In this document: one piece after another, positions 12,675 to 22,776 of the stretch
How the letters are laid out: each line of letters begins with the position of its first letter
Numbering within the stretch: the first letter of the stretch is position 1
From: Niebla homalea
Taxonomy: Eukaryota; Ascomycota; Lecanoromycetes; Lecanorales; Ramalinaceae
Length of the DNA stretch: 64,000 nucleotides
Assembly (NCBI GenBank): GCA_019925105.1
Contig: JAHGAU010000023.1
Location: forward strand, 124,001 to 188,000
Reading direction: 5' to 3'
The notes under the pieces: model-generated
What the model was told of the DNA's origin: nothing
What the model saw: only the letters and a program-made list of their open reading frames with translations
Database searches by the model: none
Position numbers and translations under genes: made by a program

Positions 12675-13487
12675 TCACCACCCATCATTGTTGAACGCGG
12701 GCGCCATGATCTCATCCTCCTCTTGCCTGTTCCACGCTCCCCTCGCCATGAAGTACTCCCGGTACCTCGTCTCCTCCCTGGACTTCTCATGGAATTTTTC
12801 GTCCATCAGGTGGACCATGTGCACGGCCAGGTCATGATATTTCTCCATCACTTCCTGGATCTGGTCATCCGCCAACAAGGTCGCGACCTCAAACCCGGCC
12901 ACTCTCTCGACGACCACGTTACGCATCTCCAGATCGGAAACGCTGGTGAGTGAGTAGACACTCTCAATCACACGCGCCCACATCGCCAAGTCGTTGGTGG
13001 TCTGGGAATTCGCAGCATCGGCAGCGGCAACATCCCTGAATTTCTGGACTGCTAGATCCTTGAGGCCGGGGACGTCGAAGCGGTCCCCGAGCGCGAAACA
13101 CCTGCTGTGCGCGATCAGCTGCGTTTCGACAGTCACGGTGTTGGGGTTGCTGACGCCGTAGTTGGCCGTGTACATATACCGGAACATGCGGCTCAACTCC
13201 GCGTGGGTGAAGTCCGGTGACTCGTTGGGCAGCGTGATGATGGGTGTACCGGTTGTGGGATGGAGAGCACCTTGAACGGAATCCCAAGCGGCGCCACGGG
13301 ATGCGGTGGAATCGAAGCGGACGGCGAAAAATTTGGAGCAGAAGGTCAGCACTGATTTGTGCAGGTGCCACTCGTGGTCTGCAGAGTCACGGACGGTAAC
13401 GTCCGATTGAACGCCGCCTGCTACATGAAAGTGAGTTTGAGGGCCGTTGCCGGTGACCGAGGTACGGGGGGCTACTCTGAGAGCCAT
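12675..13487 (-). CDS. BTB/POZ domain protein
   Basis: A single-exon gene of 270 residues with ATG at 13487. Residues about 25-120 form a BTB/POZ domain: DVTVRDSADHEWHLHKSVLT opens it (the exposed strand and the HKSVL helix), followed by FFAVRFDS, then FTHAELSRMFRYMYTANYG, which is the family's LLxYxYTxDY element. A helical tail follows. Fungal BTB-only proteins of 230-300 residues are common. They are protein-interaction modules, some used as adaptors of cullin-3 ubiquitin ligases; the partner cannot be read here. An AT-rich TATA-like element (near 13570-13580) sits about 85 bp upstream. It is on the same strand as HET-1, whose 3-prime end borders its promoter. Confidence 0.88.
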   Translation of the reverse strand: MALRVAPRTSVTGNGPQTHFHVAGGVQSDVTVRDSADHEWHLHKSVLTFCSKFFAVRFDSTASRGAAWDSVQGALHPTTGTPIITLPNESPDFTHAELSRMFRYMYTANYGVSNPNTVTVETQLIAHSRCFALGDRFDVPGLKDLAVQKFRDVAAADAANSQTTNDLAMWARVIESVYSLTSVSDLEMRNVVVERVAGFEVATLLADDQIQEVMEKYHDLAVHMVHLMDEKFHEKSREETRYREYFMARGAWNRQEEDEIMAPAFNNDGW

Positions 13488-13955
13488 TGTGAGCTTGATA
13501 TACTGATTTGCTGAAAGGTAGGCTCGAGAATCGATTGAATGGTCGAAAAGGGTTGGCGCTACTTACCGTGATATATATTTAAAAAAGGAGAAGGTGCATC
13601 AAGCAAAGCTCATGAAGCTCTCAAGGGCTCATTGTTCGAATTACAAGGAAACATCCAGTTTTTGATTCTTGCGTTGTCGTCTCGAAGAACTTCGTCTTTG
13701 TGGGATATGTGTAAGGACAAAGCCAACAGACGTGCGCTTTCTAGACCTGTGAGGCTCTTCGAGGACTACCTCAGATGTTGTAGTGAAATCAAAGACCCAT
13801 AGAGATAGGGACTCTCATTCACCGTAAAGGAAGACATCATCATACACCATAAACGAACAAACTGCAATAGTATTCGTGACAGACCTTGTCGGACCCTCGT
13901 GATGATAAAAGGTTTCTGAATCACTCATGAAATGTCTCGAGGATCATTAAGTTTT
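13488..13955 (-). promoter_or_regulatory. Upstream region of the BTB gene
   Basis: 468 bp between the BTB start and the 3-prime end of the HET gene. It holds a TATA-like ATATATATTTAAA stretch near 13570-13583 and no open frame of note. Confidence 0.4.
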
Positions 13956-16139
13956 CTAGACAACCTTGATGATGTGAGTGTGGTAGTCAGGATTGTATGA
14001 GATGCAGGGAAGCGATGACTCATTTTTGTGATTTACCATGATCCAGAGAATCTCTTCCTGAACGAAGCTTTCACCAATGCCCAGCCTACAGAAGCTCGCA
14101 TGGTTTTGACGCCGCAAGATAAGGCCTCGCAAGCGAGCTCTATTATTGGCCCCAAGCCATATAATCGGCATGAAATATAGGGATCCATTTCGATCCTCAT
14201 GAGCCAAGTCAGGATGATGCACATCGAGTTTGACAAATGCAAGACCCAATAGGTTCTTCTCCCCGGGGCCGCTATCAAGACACATCTGATGCGTACCCCA
14301 CCTGTTACCCTGTCGAAGATACACTCGTTTCAATGTGCCCTCGAGAATGACATGGCCCCCTTGGACAAGGCTTGTTGTGTCTGCAGTAGTGTAGTCGATC
14401 CAGCACCCTTTTACAGAACATAGCAGGCCTCGATCTGTAGGGCTGGCTGCACGTATTCGACCATTAACAGACGCCCAAGAAAAACTCGGAGCACGATACT
14501 GCCAAGGTCGGGTGGATGGTGATCCGTCGCCTTGTTCCTGTCCAACCACCTCCCATACGAGCTGACTAGCTAGACACCGTCTCCACATACCGACCACATA
14601 CTCATCCTGCGTCAAAGCTTGGACCCTATTTGCAATACCGGAGATTGCAATGAGCTTGTCCTTGTCGTTAGAGAGCATGCCTGCGGTGTACTCCACGAGA
14701 ACGCGCTGCCACGGCCTCGGCGCAGTACGTTCAGGATATAACAGCGCGTTGCCATCGAGATCGAGACAAGAGGCTTGCACAAAATGCCCATTCTCTTGAT
14801 ACGTGGAGGGATTAGTACGTTTGAACGGCGCCCCTTGCGGAAGTGAAGGAGGCAAGCCATCTGGGTAGGCTTCGGCAGCATCCATTTCAGAACACTCCCA
14901 GATCAACTGAACAGAACAAAAGTGCAGCACACGGCGCGCTAGTAGCCGCTCTTGCAAGACCCATCCGCGCGAGATTAGGGGCATCTGTGTCAGTTGACGA
15001 TCCCAGTCATATCCATTGAGAAAGATGTAGCGCTTTTTCTCCTTACATGGATCGAATAGAGTGAATGCCAGATCAATCTCAAGGACGTCCCACAGTAGCT
15101 TCGGGCCTCGGTCGAAGAAGAGTCCTTGGGAGCTGTCGGCTGCCCCGGTGGCAGACAGATTACAGTACGCGTTTTCGTAAATGACGTCCATTTGCGCAGC
15201 TTCCCGCGTCCAATCGGATAGATCATCTTCATCTGGAAAGATGCAAAACGTGTCAATCCAAAGGTATCGAACAGAAAGGCGTTGCTTGGTCACGAAGAAT
15301 GCATCCTGAAAGGTTTTTGGTAGTTCAGTAACCTCGAGACCGGCCTTCAAGGTGGCATATGTGCTTTTCCTGAGATATTTTTTTGTGACACCTCCCCAGC
15401 GATGGCTTAGCGTAACGTATGAGGATGATGGTAGTGGCCGCTCTTCGTGTGTGACTATCAGGCGGGGGGAAGATGTAGGCTCTGTTGCCGAGCCAAGATC
15501 TATGAGCCGAGTGGGATACCAGCTTCCGAGTATCGGTCCCTTGTTGCAACAAGAATGGTGCTTGACGCAATTGGTCAGCCACTTGGCAGCTAATGCCCAT
15601 GATTCATCTGAGCTTGTTGAGGTGGAAGTAGGTTTCGCATTCAGATAGCCCTCTAGCTCTGTGACACGTTAGCTCTAGGTAGGACCGAGATTGCAGGGTT
15701 GATGAAAGCTTGATCATGGAGCAAAGGTGTATAAACTCGACCTACCAGTGACAGGCTGGAACACCAACAAATTGGAGCCCGAAGTGATCTCGTTCTTGTG
15801 CAGGGAGACGATGTGCTGTTTGACATCTGGATCCAAACCTATTCTAAGGTAACAGGCGTACTGGCCCTTTCCAACAGGCTTTTTCCACAGAGAAACCCAA
15901 GTCACACGTTTAGGCGTTTGTTGGCGCCACAATTGCTCCTGTTGTTCGGCGTCGAATATAGCGAGGAAGTGGGAACAAATGTAGCAGTGCTGAGTGACGG
16001 CACATTCCAGAGACAAGAGGCTCTCATGGTGATTGAATTTGAACAAGTCCCCTTCAACGGCAACGTAGGTGGGTTCTTTACTTCCCTGCAGAACAGCAGT
16101 GCAGACCGCACACAGCACGTGCGATGCCGCAGATGACAT
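13956..16139 (-). CDS. HET-domain protein (heterokaryon incompatibility type), two exons
   Basis: Exons 16139-15746 and 15658-13956, with an 87-bp intron (GTAGGT donor, CAG acceptor). Frames join exactly, giving 698 residues. The N-terminal exon has spaced cysteines (CAVCTAVL, QHCYICSHF), usual ahead of the HET domain in this class. The second exon reads AAKWLTNCVKHHSCCNKG and WYPTRLIDLG, then the HET core: YVTLSHRWGG at about residue 212, LPKTFQDAF, and LWIDTFCIFPDEDDLSDW at about 264, with GAADSSQGLFFDR near its end. The C-terminal half contains SRGWVLQERLLARRVLHF. HET proteins trigger cell death after fusion with incompatible strains; the actual partner is not known. The annotator should not start at 15350, which has no ATG and cuts the core motif. 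Confidence 0.9.
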
Positions 16140-16671
16140 ACTTTGAAGCCTTGCTGAATGTCTTACCGAAGCTTTTAGCTGGTCAAAAATCCTAGTTGAT
16201 CTTACGTCGTGAACATGCTCTAGATTTCAACCCTGATGAGCGTTCTTCTCAAGCCGATGGTTTGACAGCACAGGATCAAGCGTGACAGCAGATTTGGTCG
16301 GTCAAGCAATAAGCAAAGCTGGGGCTTGCAAGGCTGGACAAGGTGAGTCGTGAGTGACGAGCCAGATGGGCCGGATGAATGATAATGCGCTCATCAAAGC
16401 GAACCCCATAGTCGCCTAGTTCCATCCGGAATCCTTCCGATTTGTTGTTTCAATATTGTTCATTCAGCTATGTCTTGGTGGCAGCTGGGCCAAGGGTACA
16501 CCGAGGCATGCGCGGGGAACGCGGGGAAGTCTTGCATCATCAACATGCATAGCTTCTGATAGTCCCGGAGAAGGTATCATAAGAATTCATTGAGCCTTTA
16601 AAAGTAGAAGTTGCAGTAACAGAGCTTTGTTGTTTTCCACAGAGGAATTGCTCGTATCAACATTGATCAAC
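16140..16671. promoter_or_regulatory. Shared divergent promoter region
   Basis: 532 bp separate the divergently transcribed HET gene and DUF3237 gene. No open frame of note. A possible TTTAAAAG element lies near 16597, about 75 bp before the DUF3237 start. Confidence 0.4.
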
Positions 16672-17474
16672 ATGTCATCCAGCTTCCCTTCCCTTCAGCC
16701 GGCCATGACCGTGCTTGTATGTACTATTCTGGCTGATCAAGTGGAAGCTTGAACGACTCACAAGACGCAGGTTGAGATCGGTGGTCCACTATCGGTCGGT
16801 ATGGCAGTGACTTTCAAATGATCCAATCATACCAACATGACCCACTCATGAAACTAGGATCCTCGTCAAGACAAACACCACTCTCCGTCGTTGTACGCAT
16901 CCCATGCCAGCCCAATCTCTGATATCTGATATGCTCAATTGACATTATCGGCACATAGCCTATGACCGGTGGCTCGATCAAGTCAGAGCGTGGCTTCTCG
17001 CCAGCCATCGACGCCAAGTTCGTCTCTCAAGGGGCAGACTATATCCACAATGACCCTGACGGTAAATTTATGCGTCTGAATGCGCACCAGGTCATCAAGT
17101 AAGCTATGATTTTGGCGCAGCATTGCAGGAGGAATCCGCAATTAAACCTTTTGTAGGGACACGACGGAATCATTGATTTATGTCAACTATGGCGGCGTCA
17201 TTGCCATCACCCCTGGCGTAGGGAAGATCCTTGGTGGGGCCTCTGATGCAGAAAGCACACCGTTTGGTGACGCATGTGCGTTCTGACCAGCCAACTCTGC
17301 TTTGGGTAGTCTCAGCTGACATTTCAAGACATTGAGATGAAGTTCGAGACCGGAGATGAGCGTTTCAAGGATCTGGAAACCGGGGTTTTTGTAGGTACTG
17401 GACGCTTTATTGTGGAGCAGGACAAGCCTGTAATGGTGGAGTACAAGCTCAGCAAGGTGGTGAAAGGATCCTAG
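16672..17474 (+). CDS. DUF3237 family protein, six short exons
   Basis: Exons 16672-16716, 16771-16798, 16858-16892, 16959-17098, 17157-17275 and 17329-17474 join in frame to 170 residues. The exons are too short to stand out as open frames, but all five introns are GT-AG and the product reads smoothly: MTVLVEIGGPLSVG, TPLSVVPMTGGSIKSERG, GADYIHNDPDGKFMRLNAH, LIYVNYGGVIAITPGV, FETGDERFKDLETGVFVGTG. This is the DUF3237 pattern, a small beta-barrel-like family of about 165-180 residues in fungi and bacteria. Its biochemical function is not established. There is no signal peptide. It ends 32 bp from the end of the convergent PSI-domain gene. Exon 3 (35 nt) is inferred from the family pattern; a predictor could skip it and lose the frame. 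Confidence 0.85.
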
Positions 17475-17506
17475 GTGCTTGACCAAGCCCGGGTTGTTGT
17501 GGCCGT

Positions 17507-18093
17507 TCAACCAAGTAATCTCTCATTTTCCACTGATGGACCCGACTTGTCTCTTCCCATCATTGCTGGCAGACGAGCTTTGATCCACCGACCTCTCTTC
17601 TGCATCACATCCTTACATTGCACATACCACGGCTTCCATTTGCCTCGACTCCATGTCCATGCTCTGCCCAGAATCCAGATAGCAGCGATCAGAGCTAGCG
17701 TCGAGAAGACTGCGACGACAATGCTCAAGAAGGTGATGGTAGAGACATTGCAACCCAACTCATTGCCTCTTAGCTCCCACCTCTCATCTCTTGTAGGGCA
17801 AACATCTTTCTTCCAGATTGGTGACAGTAAAGGCCAGGTCACAGGATTGGCAGTGCATACTGAGCTCTGCAGCAGAGGTCAGAGTGGCTGCACATTTATC
17901 GCAGAGGGTTGTACACGCGTACCGAAGCACACCAACTGCAGTGATACTGAGCATATAAACACGATCGGCAATCTTGAAGTCGCCAGCAATGTGGGAGAAG
18001 AGCATCAGGGTCAGGATACTGGCTCAATCCATTCGGCAAGCTGGCAGTCCCAAGACTTTGTCCAGAAGAGGAGCTTGTCAGGTTTGGCGGCAT
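17507..18093 (-). CDS. PSI-domain single-pass membrane protein
   Basis: Exons 18093-17923 and 17866-17507, with a 56-bp intron (GTACGC donor, CTGCAG acceptor, CTGAC branch site), joined in phase, 176 residues. Residues 30-70 carry a cysteine pattern typical of the PSI (plexin-semaphorin-integrin) fold: HCWRLQDC, RSCLYAQYHCSWC, then SSVC after the splice, then KKDVCP. Next come DERWELRG, LGCNVSTITF and a hydrophobic span (about 107-128) that should cross the membrane, then a basic tail. This layout fits a small conserved ascomycete family with an outside cysteine-rich head and a cytoplasmic basic tail; the role is not known. The start is uncertain because no signal peptide precedes the head, and an upstream exon may be missing. 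Confidence 0.72.
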
Positions 18094-18369
18094 CAATTGC
18101 TTCTCAGTAGCCAGCAGCCTTCACTTTTCAGACATCAGGAAGCGTCCTCCAATGGGTCGGAAACACTGCCGACGCATCAATCGGCCTGCCGATCTTGTGC
18201 ATCACAGTGATGTCATTAATCATTCAAAGTGGGGATGAAGATGGCGCCCATCTTCTCTATCAATTCTCCCATCCTCAATCGAGAAGATTCTCTCCATCTA
18301 TAATCCGTCGAACGATTCTCTGACGCATAAAACATCTTACTGCGATCAAAGAATTAAATATAATCGAAG

Positions 18370-19541
18370 ATGCATTTGTCCAGGCAGTTCCTCTCCTTTT
18401 CCTTGGCAACCTTGGCGCCCCTGGTTGCCTCTGCCGATCAAAAACCTCTTCAGCAAGAACCACTTTCCTCCTCCTCCTCCAGCGCCCCGAACTCAATTCC
18501 TCAAATCGGGTTTGGAACCTGGCGTCTCGATAAATCTAATGCCTCCGAAGCCGTCTCACTCGCCATCCAGACAGGTTACAACCACATCGATTGTGCTGCG
18601 ATCTACGGCAATGAAAAGGAAGTCGGGCGAGGCATCGCAGATGGGCTGAAGAAGTCCGGCAAGAGGAGGGAGGACATTTGGGTGACCAGCAAATTATGGA
18701 ATGACCAGTAAGCGCCCTGTCCTACTCTTCTTCCTCCACCTAGCCCCCTCGCTCAGCAAGGTGATGTCTATGCGACTATCAAATAATGACAGACGATGCT
18801 AACGACCCATGTTCATCTAGCCACAACCCGGCCGATGTCCCTCTTGCCCTCTCCAAAACCCTGTCAGACCTGCAACTCGACTACCTAGACCTCTACCTGA
18901 TGCACTGGCCCGTCTCCTCCCAGCCCTCTCCCTCGCACCCATCTGGGGGCAACCACATCTCCTACCTCCCCGCCTGGACCGCCATGACCGCGCTCCTCGA
19001 ACCCCCAGCCAATATCCCTCCGGGCAAACCCCACCCCCACACTCGCCACATCGGCGTCTCCAACTTCTCCCCCGCACAAGTAAAAGATCTAGTCAAGAAC
19101 AGCGGGGTGGCGAAGCCGGCGGTACATCAATTCGAATTGCACCCGTATCTTCAACAGCGGGATTTCCTCTCCCTGCACGCCGACCTCGGCATCAACGTGA
19201 CCGCCTACTCTCCCCTCGCCAATCTGAACTACAACCCTAATCCGAAGGGGGATGCCCCACCCAGTATCCTGGAGAATGACCGTATTTCCGAGATTGCGAA
19301 AATTAGGGGCTGTACCAATGCGCAGGTGGTGTTGCAGTGGGGCATGCGTGGCGGGTGGGCGGTTATCCCGAAGAGCCAGCACGCGGACCGGATTAAGGAG
19401 AATTACGCATCGAAGGGATGTGTGTTGACGAAAGCAGATGAGATGGTGATGCTGGAGGTCGGAGAGGAGTGGGTAAGGCGGTTTAACAATCCGAGCAAAG
19501 GATGGGGGGTCCCATTGTATGAAGGATTGGATGATGCGTGA
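18370..19541 (+). CDS. Aldo-keto reductase with N-terminal signal-like segment
   Basis: Exons 18370-18707 and 18821-19541, with a 113-bp intron (GCTAAC branch site, CATCTAG acceptor), 352 residues. It is an NADPH-dependent aldo-keto reductase: IPQIGFGTWRLD opens the barrel, and the catalytic tetrad is visible as D74 (NHIDCAAIYGNE), Y79, K108 (SKLW) and H141 (LYLMHWP). IPKSQHADRIKEN near the C-terminus is the cofactor-binding motif. Such enzymes reduce aldehydes or sugars to alcohols. The oddity is the first 22 residues, MHLSRQFLSFSLATLAPLVA and two more, which look like a secretory signal, followed by a Ser-rich linker. Cytosolic relatives begin close to the barrel. No downstream ATG gives a better start. 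It is either a secretory-pathway AKR or a membrane-anchored one. Confidence 0.9.
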
Positions 19542-21170
19542 AAGGGGTCAGTGGAGGGGTGTAGGAGGGGAGCATGACAGAGATTAGCCGTGGTATGAGT
19601 GGGAAATTTTGGACACATGCCTGATGGAGATATGATCGTTGCCTTGTTAGGTGGAATACCTAAGTGCGCCAGGCTGTTGCAATACAGAGTGGGGAAGACT
19701 GTACGATGAAAGAGGCAGTGGAGCAACAGCATGATTTGTAAATGGGGGTTGAATGATTGAACCGCCCCTAGAACCAGGGGCTCAAGGGGTCAAGGGGGCC
19801 AAGGGGCATCAGGAAAGCTGCAGAGAGAGATGTTGGCTTGGCCAAAGGCTTCTCCGCCTTCTTTAGCCAAAATTGATTGTCTTCTTTCGTCTGCTGGCTC
19901 AAGTCCGTATGACATGCACTGTCGATGGTGATCTCCCCAAATCTGGCAAGTACGTATTGAGCGCACTTCGAGAGAAAGCAGCTCTTTTCTCTATACCTTA
20001 TGAGCAGTGTAGGGCAAAGTTCGCGCGCGACAGGAGACTATAGCATCGTCGATGAATGTGCATCAGCTGCCACATTTACACCACCAACAGCTTCAACATA
20101 TATCCGGAGCATCTAGCCGAACAACGATTTCTTCTTGTTTGGTCACTTACGCTTGCTTATTTTGGCCATGAAGTAGGCCGACTGGCCTCGTCAGGCGCTA
20201 CGGGCCGCAATAGAAGATGGTGATGGTGATGGTGGCACAGCTGGCGCTCTTTGGTTTCAGGACCACGAACCATACTCTGGCCCCCTCATAATCCTTGGCT
20301 ACTACCCACAGATACAGAAAAGGTTGCGAGCTACGAAACAGCTATGAACAAGCTGTTCCATGCCATCACCACCCGCTATGCAACTCACCTTGCGTACCTG
20401 CTGCACTTTTCTAACCGTGATTGACAAGGGGGCCCCAGCAGGAACATCAATATCGCTTTGCTAGCCTTGGGATACCAACACTGTCTTTATTGCCACCAAC
20501 TTGGACTGATCAGTTTCTTGCCGTGTTTACCAAATGCTCATGACGAGCCCAACAGATCACACGTGCTGTTTCTATAAGTCCACGACTATTATGACATGGT
20601 GGCTCGCACACTTAATGTCAAACAATCCACTGCATATATCTGCACGGCGTTGTATGAAATTTCTTGTGCGTCTTCAATGGCCACGTCTGGGCCACCAACT
20701 TTACAACATCAGGTAAGGTAATGAGGTCGTCCACGCCGCAGAACTGCTCGGCCGCGGTTCCTGGATCGACCAGAGCATGTCTCACATTTCCAGACTTCTT
20801 GCCTACTGCTACCCCAACCCCCACTCTCACACAATATCTCCTTTTTTTGAGCTCTAGCCAGCGTCTGCCTATGAACTTTCATGCCTGCTGTCAAAGGTAA
20901 TGCAATCTCGAACACAGCCAAGGAGAAGTACGCCGCGTTGGATGGCAAAGCAGTCTCCGTTGTGCTTCATGGTCAGCGAATCCTACCGTTATGGCTGACA
21001 CTACATATACACCCAGAGCGCTGTTCTTGACTTCTTTTTATTCTTGTCTCCGCAGTTCACGTGAGCGCTGCTTTTCTCCGACGTTCATTTCAGTTCCTGA
21101 GCTCACTGGCCTTGAAGGCCTTTCCTCTCCTTCAATCTATACTGTGTCTTTAAGAAGCAGTACTCCCACA
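19542..21170. other. Intergenic with one minus-strand coding scrap
   Basis: Mostly non-coding. On the minus strand at about 20618-20830 a short frame (VGKKSGNVRHALVDPGTAAE, then CGVDDLITLPDVV, then KLVAQTWPLKTHKKFHTTP) looks protein-like but has no ATG at a sensible place. I do not recognise it; it may be an exon or relic. The plus strand before 21171 is pyrimidine-rich, as expected for the leader of the next gene. Confidence 0.35.
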
Positions 21171-22244
21171 ATGGCATCGATCTCCCGTTCCATCGTCTTA
21201 TTCGTATCTGCTCTCTCGTTCACTGTCCTCGCAAACCCACAGGGACGTCACCGCAACGGCGGCGGCGGGCGTTCTGCCCCGCAACAACCAACAACAACTG
21301 CCGCCGTTGCCTCATCCGCAGATAACTCGATCGCCGCAGTCCCACCGCCAGACACCTCAGCCGTCGTAGTCGGCAACCCCCGACCTTCAGTCACCCCAAG
21401 CGCCTCCGCCCCCGTCTCCAAAACCCCCACCCAGCCATCCCAACCCATCTCCTCCTCCCAACCCTCCGGCACAAACCCCCCCTCCAACACATGCGGCTCC
21501 GGCGGCGGCGGTATTCAAATCCAATGGACCGGCCTCGAAGTCCCCTACTCCTATTCCGGCGGCTCCGGCAAAACCACATCAGGAACCTGCCTCGACCTCA
21601 CCGGGTTCCAGGGGCAAGTCGCACTGGGCGGGGCCGGCGGCTCCATCATCGAGACGAACCCCTCCAACTACTTCGACGTATCCTACATCCTGGGGTACTC
21701 TGTACCCATCGTCTGCTCGGGCGGGGGCGCCGCGACGGGCTGCAACAAGGACCTCTTGGGCAACGGCGGCGTGGCGGGCCAGGTCCAGAAAAACCCGACT
21801 GGCCCCGGCGGAGCCAAGGATCCGGGCAGCTACGGGGGCACGGCGGACCAGATACCCTGGTGCTATGCCTGCAGCGAGATCGATCCCTTTTTCCAGCCGT
21901 GTGCCGGGTCCGCGTACGTGTACCCGTACGATGATGGCGCGACGGTGGGGCCCGCCACGGATGTCACGTGTTGTGTCGGTACCGATTGTCCCGTCACGGG
22001 GCGGGAGGGGAGTACGGCTGGGGGGCATCCGGAGATGAGTCGGGATCCGCCGTGTAATTATTGCGCTGGCACGGGGGGTGGGACGGGGAGTACGAAGAGA
22101 GGGTTGCAGGAGCTGTTGGAGGGCGTGGAGGGGGCCAATACGACGACGACGGGAGCAGAGCAGGGAGGGAAAAGGAGGAAGCATAAGAGACACGGGGGCG
22201 CGCATGGCCATCCGTGGAGTTTGGTGTTGCCGGCTGGGAGTTGA
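21171..22244 (+). CDS. Secreted thaumatin-like protein
   Basis: 357 residues from ATG 21171 (MASISRSIVLFVSALSFTVL is a clear signal peptide). The longer frame from 20991 only adds leader sequence. After the signal comes a Ser/Thr/Pro-rich linker (to about residue 100) likely to be O-glycosylated. Residues about 110-290 resemble the thaumatin-like fold: YFDVSYILGYSVPIVC, then TGCNKDLLG, then IPWCYACSEIDPFFQPC and SAYVYPYDDGATVGPATDV, equivalent to the YSYAYDD region of thaumatins, with many paired cysteines. Fungal members act at the cell wall and some have glucanase activity; activity here is not known. The C-terminus is unusually basic and His-rich (GGKRRKHKRHGG). Codon usage is GC-rich, as in the neighbouring genes. 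Confidence 0.65.
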   Translation: MASISRSIVLFVSALSFTVLANPQGRHRNGGGGRSAPQQPTTTAAVASSADNSIAAVPPPDTSAVVVGNPRPSVTPSASAPVSKTPTQPSQPISSSQPSGTNPPSNTCGSGGGGIQIQWTGLEVPYSYSGGSGKTTSGTCLDLTGFQGQVALGGAGGSIIETNPSNYFDVSYILGYSVPIVCSGGGAATGCNKDLLGNGGVAGQVQKNPTGPGGAKDPGSYGGTADQIPWCYACSEIDPFFQPCAGSAYVYPYDDGATVGPATDVTCCVGTDCPVTGREGSTAGGHPEMSRDPPCNYCAGTGGGTGSTKRGLQELLEGVEGANTTTTGAEQGGKRRKHKRHGGAHGHPWSLVLPAGS

Positions 22245-22695
22245 GGGTGGGGTTGGGATTTTGGGATTCGTATTTTCTTGGATGGGATATGAGAGTAACT
22301 TTCATGTACGGTAATCTCTATGTTCTGGGTAGACCAACTGGATTGGATATATTGTCTTAATCTCCTCTCTCTCCCTCTGTGGGGCGGCTGTACAAACAAT
22401 AACATAGATTCATTGGCGCCACCACCCTCAGCCTCGTACTTAGACCTACCTTTATGACCATTCTTTGATAACTGCGAGAACATATTACTATTGTAGCAGT
22501 GATCACCCTGATCGCCAGCACTTCTTCCAAACCTAATTCCCCTCCCTCCACACCACTCACTCCACCCCATCCCAGGCGTCCACCTCTTCACAACAGGCCC
22601 TCGCACCACCCACTGCCACTCCAACCATTCCAAAAAAGGCCAAACAATGGCCCGTGGGCAGAATCTGCCCAAAAATAAATAATAGTATGGACATT

Positions 22696-22776
22696 CGTCA
22701 CCTACAGGACTCGAACCTGTGCATCCGAAGATAATAGATTTCTAGTCTATCGCCTTAACCACTCGGCCAAAGTGAC
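22696..22776 (-). tRNA. tRNA-Ser (anticodon AGA)
   Basis: On the minus strand the acceptor arm GTCACTT pairs with AGGTGAC. The D-arm reads GGCCGAGTGGTTAAGGC, and the anticodon stem ATAGA/TCTAT encloses the loop CTAGAAA (anticodon AGA, reading UCU). A long variable arm marks class II, and the T-arm is ACAGG TTCGAGT CCTGT. Discriminator base G is as expected for serine. No intron. A T-run (about 22671-22676 on the plus strand as A/T) lies downstream and can act as the Pol III terminator. Confidence 0.95.

Noticed and set aside
21579..22211. 210-codon minus-strand frame
   Set aside because: It is the GC-rich shadow of the thaumatin-like gene.
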